DNA of 64,000 nt from assembly GCA_024811115.1 (NCBI GenBank), contig JAKOGH010000637.1, forward strand, positions 62,001 through 126,000, read 5' to 3'. Below are positions 12,020-22,532 of the stretch, piece after piece. The notes under the pieces are model-generated. The model worked only from the letters and a program-made list of their open reading frames with translations, did not search any database and was not told where the DNA came from. Origin of the DNA: Terana coerulea. Lineage: Eukaryota; Basidiomycota; Agaricomycetes; Polyporales; Phanerochaetaceae. Within the stretch, counting starts at the first letter, position 1; every line of letters starts with the position of its first letter. Position numbers and translations under genes: made by a program.

Positions 12020-15000
12020 CTACATAATTACGCAACTGCTGCTGCTCTTTCGCTGTTGCTGCTGTAGTTCTTGCTGCCGTTGAGCGCGCACTTGTCGTTC
12101 ACGTTCAGCTGTGGCCGCAGCCTGTCGACGAGCTTGTTCTTGACGTTGGGCAAGGATCACTTGAGCGTCTTCCCGCGCTCGGCGTTGCTCTGCTTCTCGA
12201 CGAGCTTGTGCTTGACGTTGGGCCAGAATCGCTTGAGCATCTTGTTGCACTCGACGCTGCTCTGCTTGTTGACGCTCTTGTGCAGTACGTTGCTGAAGAT
12301 CGAGATACTGCTGGAGGGTCAGTTGGTCAGCCTCCTGTGTCCTCAAGTATTCCTGATGGCGAAGCGCGGCGAGTCTGCGCCGCGCTTCTGCTTCCGCCAA
12401 AATCTGCTGCTGCTCGCGAATGTTCACCTGCTCGCCTACGGGTACCGGATCGTCTTCGTATATGCCTCCGTGCGCTGTATGCATGTGGTTGTAGATGTTG
12501 TTGGCCTCGAACACGCCGAGACATCTCCAGCAAATATGTGCGCCACATCTAACAGGGCGGCAATAAACATTATTAAGGCAACTCGAGGCAACGGCATATG
12601 GGACACTTCGAACATACCTGCACTCCATGTGATTGCACCCCTCCGTCTTCTCAATGAGCACGCTGCATTGCGGACATTTCTTCACGCGCCCGCCTTGTTG
12701 GTTCATCCACTCCTCGTTGAGGCGCTCCTGTTCGGCGGGGTCCTTGGCAATCTTATAATCCGCGCAGGTCATCCCCTCGTGGGCGTCTTCGTGGCACGAC
12801 GAGCAAACCGAGGAGAAGCACGAAGGGCACCGCAAAGCCCGTCTCTCACGAGGTTCGGAGCTGCGGTACAGCTGGGTGCAGTCCGGGGTCTTGCAGTACT
12901 TGAGCTGCTGCGGGTGCTTCGCAATGTGCGAGACGAGTACAACTTCCAGTAGACGGCTAAACAGCTCGGGCGGGAGGAAATGCTGGATTATGGGAATGGG
13001 GATGGGAACACCGCAGGCCGTGGGGTTGGACTCGCCAGTGTGCATGCAGAGCAGAGGAAATTGGTCGGAGTCTAAGGCGCTTCGTACAAAATGGCGGAGG
13101 CAAGCCGTGCAGTAGACATGACCACAGCCAAGCACGAAGGGTGTGGCAGCGTCATCGTAGCACACCGGACAAGTGGTTGACTGAGCAGCGGATGTCGATG
13201 TTACCTGGAACCGCGAAGCGGACAAGGACTCCTTGATGAGTACGTCGAAGTGGTACCGTGCCTCGTCGCTGGATGGGATCGTGATGTTCCGCGACGCTCG
13301 GTCGAAGACCACGGAACCTGCGCCAAACATGTCTTCCAAGGCGGGGATGCCACGTTGGATGAAGAAGCGAACGGATTGCGGCTTCAGCATGACTGTCCAC
13401 TGCGCCGATGCCGCACGCTCGAGTTCAGCCAGGATAATCCTACGAGCGCTGTCGATCGCGGTAGGACTTCCGTACACTTTGAGCGTTCGCGTCCTCCAGT
13501 CCGCGCGCATATATGCGCCGGTATCGTTCAAGATAGACCGCACGAAGGCCGGTTTGGAAAGCGCTTGATGCCACCCTTCGACCGTGTTTCCTGCAGCGAG
13601 ACTCTCGACTCTGACCTTCAGCGCGCCAACCGCCTCCTTGACCGTCCCCGCCAACTGGATGCGGACGACCTTCGGATCCCCTGTGAGAAGCGATAGGTTA
13701 CACGCCTTCCGGTCTTTGATGCAGGACATGAGGTCGGTCCATTGTGCGAGCTGAGCCTGATATTGCTCGCGCTGGACAGTGAGGGTGTAGAGCATGGGAT
13801 CAGGTAGCCGAAGCCATAGTACGGAGTTGCCAAGGTAGGTGAACTTCTTGCCAGTGAGGCCCTCGTAGACCTTCTGCGCCTCTTCCCAAGCAACAAACTT
13901 CACTCGAACGGAGATGCTGCCCCCGGCATTAATTGGTAATTGCTCGAAGTCCCTCGTAGCATTCGGGCTGATGTGGTCGATTTCCTCTCGCAGAAGTCGT
14001 ATGCCATGTTCTACGGAGTGAGTCGATCCGGGTAACCGCCGCAAGCGAGTAGTACCTGCAAACTCAGCGACTTCAAGATCCGTAATGTAGGGCGAGAGGT
14101 TGCTGATCTTCAGCGAGTTTGGGTGGAAACCGGGAATAGTGCGTCCAGGAGGCGGGGTGTTTTTCTCGACTTTGATCCTTCGTCCACCGCTCATCCTGCC
14201 ATCCAACAAACGGAGTTTCTCGCTTGCCAGGATGCCGTCGTATTCAGCCACATAGCGCACAGACGGTGCACGCCAGGAGATGGTAAGTACGTTGACATCT
14301 CCTTCGGTGGAAGCGCCCATACCCTGGGACACGTTGTATGCGCCGACCTCGAACTGTAACCTCTCGTCTCTGAATTCTATCCCCTCCAGCCCGGCAGCCA
14401 GTGCTTCGGCGTTCTCCGAGGAGGTAACGACGGCCGCTTCTTTCTTTCCTTCCGAAGTGCTGATAACCCGAGTAATCTGGAAATGCCCCGCATCTATGCC
14501 CTGTTGTGTGAAGATATCGCGGATTTCGTCGTCTCTGGCATTTGCGGGAAGATTACGGACTGTGACGGTGCAACACTCGAAGCCCGTAATCGTACCGCGG
14601 ATGTCGAGACCCGAACTGAAGGTGACGATAGAGCCCATGACAACCTGCTGAACCACTTTTGCAGCATCCTCCTTCACCTTTTCAGCCACGCGGGCTTTCC
14701 GGGCCACCTCTTGCTCTGCAAGTCTGGCCTGTCGCGCGCGTTCGCGTTCCTGGCGGACCTTCTCGTCGTTCAGCCTGCGCTCCTCCTCTCGTGCGAGCTG
14801 GACAAGCCTGGCGGCTTCCTGCTCCGCCAACTTTGTTTGTTGAGCACGTTCGCGCTCTTGACGGGCCATCTCTTCGACGAGCCTGCGCTCTTCATCTCGT
14901 CGCTGCGCAGCTTCTTGTTGCGCGATCCGTTCGGCCTCAGCTTCTCTGCGCCTGCGCTCAGCTGCTTGTACCTGGAAAAATGCGTTCTCAGTAGGGGCAA

Positions 15001-15497
15001 GCTATGCTTTGATCACCACGCACCTCGGGGTCATGAGAATACCAGCATTTCTGACCCTTGGCACAAGATCCGGCCTTCCAAGCAAAGCACGGCTTTTCGC
15101 CACGTTTTGGGCCAGTGGTCGCTTTAGTGCGAGGAGTGCTGCCGCTAGGGCCAGGAGACGATGGAGTGATGTTCTTCTTCTTGGACGAGTCCTTGGGTTG
15201 GATAATGGAGTTGTATGCTGGAGCTGGAAGCTGTGTTACGCCACCAGGCTCAGGATTAGTGCACCCTGGGTTCTGCTGCTCAGTGTTGCCAGTATGCTGC
15301 TGGAAGAGGTCAGCATAGGCAGGAGGAGAGTCGTTATTTGGAGGAGCCTATCATTGATTTTGTCAGACTTTTCTGCATCATATGTGGCGTAATGACTACA
15401 CTTGACGTACCTGAATATTCAATCCATGGCTGTATTTGCAGGCTGATCCGAAACGACAAAGTCCCTGCTGATAATATCGACAGGGTTTAGTGGACAT
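12020..15497 (-). CDS. CCCH-CCCH-RBR E3 ubiquitin ligase with C-terminal CaaX box
   Basis: Four exons (15411-15497, 15024-15347, 12618-14971, 12020-12548) give about 1,097 residues. Two CCCH zinc fingers open the protein: residues 6-24 (C-x7-C-x5-C-x3-H in KPCRYYQQGLCRFGSACKYS) and about 114-137 (KPCFAWKAGSCAKGQKCWYS). A long charged R/E/Q coiled coil follows, then an RRM-like segment (TVTVRNLPANARDDEIRDIF). The RBR module starts near residue 738: RING1 (CPVCYDD, GCGHVYCTACL), IBR (YCKTPDC, RCPSCFSSVCSSC) and RING2 (KKCPQCSVLIEKTEGCNHME). The cysteine in GCNHM is the expected thioester residue. The tail is Q/R-rich coiled coil ending KSSSSCVIM, a farnesylation-type CaaX motif. The last intron (12549-12617) is 69 bp and in frame. 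Zinc fingers plus RRM suggest RNA-linked ubiquitination, which is inference. Confidence 0.93.
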
Positions 15498-15898
15498 GGT
15501 GGTCAAGATGTAAGTCGGCCGGCTTGCATGAAGCTACGCGTACGTAGGGGAGGCGCAGCGATATTAGGGTTCATAGCATCCTTCGCACAGATCCGGTGTC
15601 AAGGTGACACTTACACAGACGGAAGCTTGCTGTCCAAAAGGGTCTGGGAGGCTTGAGAGGCATGTGGTGACTACATTCTCCCGGTACTTGGTGTGAACGC
15701 GTGGTCCCTAGGCTTGTAGTTTGAAGAACAATCACGGTGCTGGGAGTTGAACGTTGAACATTTGAACAGAACACACAGACACTGCGCCTTGCCCTTGGTG
15801 GCGTCACGGAAGAGACAGGCACGCCAGGGAGCACAGCCCAAATAGATTATGGCGCCGAATGCTTGCCACTAGAACATAAATTACGGGAATGTGTTATA

Positions 15899-15980
15899 GG
15901 CGCTATAGCCAAGTGGTTAAGGCGATTGATTAGAAATCAATTCCCATTCTGGGGCGCAGGTTCGAGTCCTGCTGGCGTCG
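15899..15980 (+). tRNA. tRNA-Ser (anticodon AGA)
   Basis: An intron-less 82-nt tRNA. The acceptor stem pairs GGCGCTA with TGGCGTC (some G-U), with discriminator G. The A box TAGCCAAGTGG (15906-15916) and B box GGTTCGAGTCC (15959-15969) match the consensus exactly. The anticodon stem ATTGA/TCAAT closes the loop TTAGAAA, with AGA at positions 34-36. A long variable arm (around CCCATTCTGGG) is the class II hallmark of serine tRNAs. It reads TCT and, through inosine, TCC/TCA codons. It sits between two divergent protein genes. Confidence 0.95.
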
Positions 15981-16001
15981 TATCATAAAAGCACCCCTTG
16001 C

Positions 16002-16006
16002 TTTTT
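16002..16006 (+). terminator. RNA polymerase III terminator of tRNA-Ser
   Basis: A run of five T residues 22 nt downstream of the tRNA 3' end. Confidence 0.7.
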
Positions 16007-16295
16007 ACGTGATTTGATTTTCGACCGCCGCCCACGTCGATGATCGAACGTTCCGTAGACCACGGCATAGTTTCCTACATGAGCTGCCACGGTTTGTCGC
16101 CGTCTATTGTATACCGTAACCCACTACAATTTGCTCCATTCTTAGCGACGTCGCTCGCCGCCAAACAGCCGCCCCACTGGTAACAGGATCACGTATCGCA
16201 GCTTTGACAAGAACCTTCAGCTCTTCCTCCTTGCTTCCTCCTGAATCCTTCAAAGTCGACAAAAGGTATTCAAAGGTTGGCCTAGTCAGGCAGCC

Positions 16296-17808
16296 ATGGC
16301 CATGCAGTATCACGGAGGAGCTCGTTTGCCCTCAGAAATCTTTGACGCGATTATCACCTGTTTCACGGAATGGCCCACCTTCAACCCAACTCTCGGCGTG
16401 CGGATGAACAAGCGTGAACTGGGGGCATGCAGCCTGGTGTGTCGCTTTTGGGCACGCAGATGTCGCTACTGGCTCTTCAGCTCTGTCAAGTTGAGCTCGT
16501 ACCTAGATTTTGCCTACCTCCTGGAGCTACTGGACACATCAGCGGACATCGAGGAGCTCCCGTCGCTGGCGGAATGCATCCAGGAGATTGACATCGCACA
16601 TGCCGGCGAGTGGACGGTGCCCTGGTTCCACCACATCCAACATGAGCTGCAAAAGCGCGATATTGAACTCGATTCGGAGAGGATGTTCCTCACGATACAA
16701 GACGCGTACGTCCCTCAGTCTGAACACGGCCGCGGCGGTGCGCACGCCGACGCGAAGCCGCTGCAGTACGCCCCACGCTCGTTGAGCACGTCGCTGCCAC
16801 GCACGGTGCCCCGTTCGCTGTTCTCGCACGGCGCGCTTACCCTCGTCAACCTCCGCTTCCGCGCCGTCCGCGACCTGCTCAACCTCGTCGACGGCCAAGC
16901 CGACCTTACGTTTATTACGTGGAAGCAGCTGCAGTTCGACGAAGGCACGGTGGTCCCTCCCGCACGCATGCGGACACGCCGCACTTGGTACGGCATGGAG
17001 TCTATTACCATTTCCGAGTGGCGCGACATCTCCCTTGAGATGCCTCTCATGTTCTTAGTGGTCTCCGAGAAAGTGCATGCCAACCTGTGCGTGAGCCAAG
17101 ACGCCTGGGACATTTTGCCCGAGGTTGCGCTGGCGTTGCTGCTGCCGTTCACGTATCAGTTGGAGCTCAGCCATCGAGGCGACGGTAAGTCTACCGTTTT
17201 ATGTCAATCGTGCTTTGTTCTGAACCGGACGACGCATCTGCCTAGACGTGGAAGTACGCTTCGACGATGCCCAGAAGAGCGATTCACACATCATTGAGTT
17301 CCACATTGCCCCCTCCGACAAGCCAAATAGCCTTGCGCACATCAGACTCATCCGCGTGTGGCTACGCGCCTCACTCCGCAACGAGGATCTTGATTTTTTC
17401 GACTGGTCTGCCCTCGACGCAGCTATGTTGAAGCTTGATCCTACACCCTCCGTCGAGCTATGCGTAAACAGCCGCGACGGCCCGCGCATGGGGAACCACG
17501 TCTTCAAATGGTTGCTGGACGCCGTCCCTCGGGGCAAGGTGCTTCCGCAAGTAGCAAGTCGCGGCGTGCTCGACGTGCAATTCATGCTCGGAGATCGGCA
17601 CCATGTGCCCATAGCGTGTCCGTACATGACGTTGCGGGACGTCCTTGCCCAGCCGACGGAATATGAAGTAGTCGGACGCAAGGTTGTGTTGAATACTTCG
17701 CAGATTTTCGACCTGATGCTTTGCGACGGCGCGAGCAATAAGATGAGTTTCCTCTGCGGTGTGTCGGGTGCATCTACGAATGTTGCAGAGGAATCCCAGC
17801 CACAGTAA
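16296..17808 (+). CDS. F-box-like protein
   Basis: Two exons, 16296-17184 and 17246-17808, joined by a phase-1 intron (GTAAGT...CCTAG), encode 483 residues. The N-terminus carries a divergent F-box: LPSEIFDAIITCFTEW, then RELGACSLVCRFWARRCRYW and LFSSVKL. This is the segment that would bind Skp1 in an SCF ubiquitin ligase. The remainder contains scattered leucine-rich stretches (LVNLRFRAVRDLLNLVDG, IRVWLRASLRNEDLDFFDW), but no regular repeat that I can define. Agaricomycetes carry large lineage-specific families of such proteins; substrates are unknown. It is not close to the CxxC F-box family at 42.7-59.5 kb, nor to the inverted pair at 25.4/32.2 kb. The start methionine is followed two codons later by another. 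Confidence 0.82.
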
Positions 17809-17936
17809 ACACAAACTTATTGGCAGATTTGGTGATCGAGATCGAGGTTTCGTGAAGGGGCACAGTTGAAGGTGCTATTAGTCTACAGCTTGTCATCACA
17901 CCATGCTACAGTTGAGGTTAGCTAACGTTCCTCTCT

Positions 17937-20246
17937 TCATGTATCCTGTACTTGTAGCACCTCTACAGCCTTGTTTGGAACATGTTCGAAGAGCGTGCCC
18001 TGGTAGCTCTCGACAACCCATTTGATGAATTTATTCCATTGATTCTTCCAGAGGGAGATCGCGCGCGCCTTCTCATCTCCTTCCAGGCAAGAATGCTGTC
18101 ATATCTCACCGTGATCAATTCCACTTCATTAATGCATACATAGATGGTACTCGCCTTCAGGCTATCCCTTGCTAGATAGCCCATCGTATGCAGCCCACTG
18201 AGTTCGCTGGCGACCAACACCTGAGTCCGATGGGTGTCAGTGGACCTTGCAGCTGGAGGAAAATATAGAAAGGGCATCGCACCTGGAAGAAATCAAACGA
18301 AAGGCCCATGTTCCCAAATACCGATGGGTCGTCGGAGCACAGCGCAACAGGAACGCCGTGATTCATGATCGCGGCCAGCGGATGCATCGGCATGGAAGTT
18401 GTCAGCCGCTATGTTGCACAAGTTTAATATTGATTCAAGAGACAGGAGGAAGACAAACCAAAATCTCATTTCTATCCAAGAAGAGAATAGTATCAGTTCG
18501 CACGTGTAAATCACCAGAAATACGAATGAATAACGCACGAGATAGGACAGACTTCGAGAGCAATGTCTCGCTCTTTGCAGAGCTGCATGAGTTTCGGGTG
18601 TTTGATCATCGAGAAGCTGAGACGGGACTCTATCAGCCGCAGATAGCAGTGGAAGAACAACAACCGAGCGTACCCATGCCCAATGCGCTTCGTACCGAGT
18701 AAGATGGCGTCGTACAGATTCATATCGGCGGCGGTGCCGTCGCCCAACGTCTCGCCGGCGTGGAAGACAAATGGGATCTCCACGCCCGCAACCCTCTGTT
18801 TCTGCGCGAATTGTGCGAGCTGGGGTGCGTAGTCGATGAGCGGCTTATGCGCATCTTCGTGCCCGACGAGGTCGAAGCCTGCAGCGATGTTTAAGTCAAC
18901 AAATGTGCTGCTGCAGTAATGTGGTGGGGAGGCATACCGCAGATCAGATGCGGGAACTCCTTCTTAAGCGCGATGCACTCATCCAGGCTCTGCTCGATTT
19001 CTTCATGCATTATAAAGCGCACGGTGGTGTAAATGATTTTGCAGCCGATGAATGCGTCCGCGCGGTCCTCTTGCGCTAACTGTGCCTTGACCTCACTGAT
19101 GACCTTGTCGAATTCAATGAGCCATTCCCGGTGAGGTACGTTGTATTCGCCGTCTGCTCCCCAATACCACCTAACAACAGACGTGTCAGACAGTGCATTT
19201 GCAATTGAGAAATCTATGCGCATTAGTGTACTTATTCCAGTAGTCCATGCGCACTTCGATGTACGAAATGCCGTCCTCGATGGAGGATAGAAGAAATTCA
19301 CGGACGTATTCCCTAAACACAGGTATGTACGCAATGAGGTTCTAAGATTGGAGATGAGTATATCACGAAGCCATAGTGTTGTAAAGATGCATACCCGTGA
19401 GACCATGAATGTCGACGTAAATTTATCCCAAATCTACATGTTACATGGAATCAGATGAAGCCAACAGTGCCGAAAAATGTCTAGTCATCACTTGCCTTCA
19501 TGGTATTATTATACTTCTTGTATGCCTCGGCCGGGCTGAGCGTCAGAGCTGCGACAACCCATCTGTCAAAACCTTCTGGGCCGCCAAGCTCAGCAGCAAA
19601 GCTATCTCGGGCATTCCGAAGGGAAACCCACGTGCCCTCGGCATACGATGCATCCGTCAAGCTGAGCGCAGCAGACCAGTCGGCTCTGGGCAAAGGGAGA
19701 AACTGCGGAAGGATGGCGTCGATGTTGGCGGCGTTGAGTTTCTGCGTGGTGCGCACGTGCAGTGCAGGTCCATGCTTGAGAGCGATGTTGAGTAACACCT
19801 GGGCGTTCACAGTTGCGAAGAGGTGCGCGTGCAGTAATGCGCCTTTAGGCATCTACCACGGTTTGTACGCAGTCAATTGACTGGATATCGTGGATAAGTC
19901 ATGATGACACACCTTGCTCATGATGTTAAACAGTTTGGTCTTCGTGACAACGCTGCGAGCTAACCGAGGCATGAGCCCAAGTCTTACAGCGAAATGACCT
20001 GGTAGACGTACCTGTCAAGAATCCCATGCCCGGAAACATGTGCGTGGGATGATCTTCGAAGTGCAAGGAGGGACTGGCGCTATCCGCACCCCAAATCGAG
20101 ACAGCCTCATGAGCTCGAATTTTGCGAACAAGGTCGTCCGCCTTTTCGCTAGTAGGAGTTCTAAGCCCTATACCAGAGTCCGCACGAAACGCCCTGTCTT
20201 CCGCAATCAGCTGTTGTCGCTGCACCAGATATGCGTTTGGGTCCAT
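17937..20246 (-). CDS. ADA2/ADGF-type adenosine deaminase (CECR1 family)
   Basis: Predicted to deaminate adenosine and deoxyadenosine to inosine forms. The start at 20246 gives MDPNAYLVQRQQLIAEDRAF, the N-terminal helix of the ADGF subgroup. The first zinc-ligand motif is MPKGALLHAHLFATV (H-x-H). Then come YWGADGEYNVPHREW, DAFIGCKIIYTTVRF, GFDLVGHEDAHKPLIDYAP, VFHAGET (zinc His), GTKRIGHG, and the late active-site motif VALCSDDPSVFG (catalytic Asp pair). The stop is at 17937 after HVPNKAVEVLQVQDT. About eight short introns interrupt it. Animal ADGF proteins are secreted, but no signal peptide is visible here, so the fungal enzyme is probably intracellular. The H-x-H motif reads HLF where classical ADA has HLDG. 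All main catalytic residues appear present. Confidence 0.9.
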
Positions 20247-20379
20247 AGCGGGGGCTAGTACTATGATAGTGACGTTTGGAACGGCACGTAGGTGAGGTTC
20301 AGACTGAGCCTTAGAACCCTCTAGTCAGATACGGGGTACGAGAGAGATAGGACAGCAGTTCATACCTCGCTTTGAAGCG

Positions 20380-20700
20380 TTCCATACCGGCGCGCGCAGT
20401 CAGCACATGGTCTCCGGCGCACTTGCCAGTGATGTGGCAAGTAGCAAGTCAACCAGAAACTGGGTATTTAGTCGCCTGACAGTCTAGTGATGGATTACGA
20501 CTCCTACATGCTACCATCCGCGTCTCTATGGCTGTCTAAGTGCATGGTTTAACACCGTAAAACTAGGCCCACAAGCGAGGAGGATGCATACCAGCGTCAG
20601 TTTTCAACCGACCGCGCAGGTCGCCAGCGAGCTTGGGGTACGACTTCTCTAACAAGGACCGGTAAATGTTCACAGTATCACGGGTTTCTCTCACCTGTTG
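20380..20700 (-). other. Exon-like fragments of an unidentified gene
   Basis: Two stretches on the minus strand look coding and end in good splice donors. The first, about 20590-20700, reads RETRDTVNIYRSLLEKSYPK then LAGDLRGRLKTDA before GTATGC. The second, about 20390-20450, reads GKCAGDHVLTARAGMERFKA before GTATGA. They lie upstream of the deaminase start and do not belong to it as far as I can tell. I could not find a start or a stop that makes a whole gene. It could be a relic or a small intron-rich gene; I do not recognise the family. Confidence 0.3.
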
Positions 20701-22532
20701 CATGCATAAATTATGTTACTGAAGGTATTACTGACATGCGGAGATGCAAGTGCGTGTTGTAAGTTCGAATTCAAGGCGGTTAGGCTTAGAGCGCTAAGCC
20801 TTACGGCTAGCGCCGCTCGGCACAGTCCCGGCCACATCTGATCCGCTTATGCCGGAGCCTCCTCCTCTGTCCCGGCCAGGGGCATCGACGATTCAGATCT
20901 ATGGTAAACGACTGCTGAGGGAGCGCTTGATGGGACTCTTCGAGAACCAGCCGGCGAACAACGGCATGTGATGCGAGAAGACTGTTGCCGACGGTGCCGC
21001 GAGCAGACTCAGCAGAGGCACCGTAGCAGTAGCCATGCATTAAGGCCTATTGAAGCTCATAGTAAGTCTACGGCTGCTTCACCTCACAGTACACATGGAA
21101 AACAGAATTGGTGCCTACCGTAAAACTCTCCTGCAGCCTGAGACGGGCGCTAGTATGCACATTCTGTTCCCTGGCACAGCTCAGGGACCAGGGTGCTGAA
21201 CGAGAGTAAGTATATGTATAATTGCTGCAACTTGTGAGCGGTGATTAGCTAGACACATCTGTTGGGCTGTTGTCGCTATTATGAATCACATGACAGTGCC
21301 AATACAGAATACCTACTGGGCGGGACTGAGTCGAGTCCAGCACTGGCACCTTGCCACGGATGCGACACTGATATGCATTTCTGGCAAGACGGAAGGGGTA
21401 ATTGACAAGTAGAAATCCGATTTAGACTGGGTGGCTTATCAGCGAGCTAAGAACCCGAGAGAGGTCCACAGATGCAAGCGCAATCCCTAGAGTATTATGG
21501 ACGAAGCTCGACGCACTGACTCTCTGCCCTCCGTGACCCCGGAAAATAGAGCGCTTGTCAAAGCTTCCTTGATTCATATTACTTTGTATAGTCTAGTATG
21601 GGCAGGACCCCTGAACTGAGTGCGTGCGAGGGTATTTCTGAAGTCGCTTTCAATAAGATCCGAATCTCTGATGCCCCCTGGTCCCGGCACTCATACACTC
21701 AATGGCGTTGCAATGGCGACCTGACTTTGACTAGCCGTTGGCAACACAGTAGTACATAAGGCCTCCAGAAAGATATCAGGACTTTCAAGGACTCGCGGCT
21801 GGGATGGAACAGGGAATAACGGAAGGTTGGTCCCCCAACCGCGCTTTAGGCGTACATCACGATGTTGACCGTGCGTGTTTTGCAGATACTCGGTCCCGCA
21901 GCATCCCTTAGCAAGTGGTAATTCTGAGTTAATGGTGTAAGTGGCATTCAAACTGTACACCATCACGCTGTCAAGGCCGAAAGCTATCGCCGAGTCTAGT
22001 ATGAACGCGTTCGCTCGCAGGTTGCCCCAGTTTTCTCGTCCACTGAGCATATGACTAGATTCTAGAGCTGCTCTACTAGCCGGTGTGAAATTAGAGCTTG
22101 TTTGGATCACAGGCGAGCCTTGAACTTTAGACCAGCCAATCCGCCTGGAAACGCGAGTTTATCTGAGGTTGTCATGCAACACCAGCCCACCTCAGACTCA
22201 AATCGCTGTAAATTGACTTCAATTGGGCCGCTTATCACTCTTATATCCACTGAACGCTGCTTTCTATGTCCTAGGTACCATGGCAATATCAGCCCATTGA
22301 TGATGCTGGTAACATAAACTGACTGTACAAATTTGCATCCTGATAGGATGTCAATGAGACGACTGGTGCGTATGTCATTTACAAGCTGCAAAAACTTCGG
22401 GAAGTGATGGTGGTATATTGCTGCAAGCACTGGATGTTGTCGATGTGGGAGTCGCTTCAGGAACAGCTGCGCACGAGCTGAACATCTTAAAGCGAGGCAG
22501 TGTGCGGTTTGACTACTCCTACCGGCCGCGCT
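20701..22532. other. Gene-poor interval with unassigned open frames
   Basis: About 1.8 kb. Minus-strand frames at 21691-22110 (139 codons) and 22107-22430 (107 codons) are open without introns and sit next to each other, but show no domain I recognise. I see no RNA gene, terminal repeats or transposase motif. Confidence 0.35.

Noticed and set aside
12071..12952. 293-codon plus-strand open frame
   Set aside because: Shadow of the RBR gene on the opposite strand; no domain, and it crosses the RBR intron.
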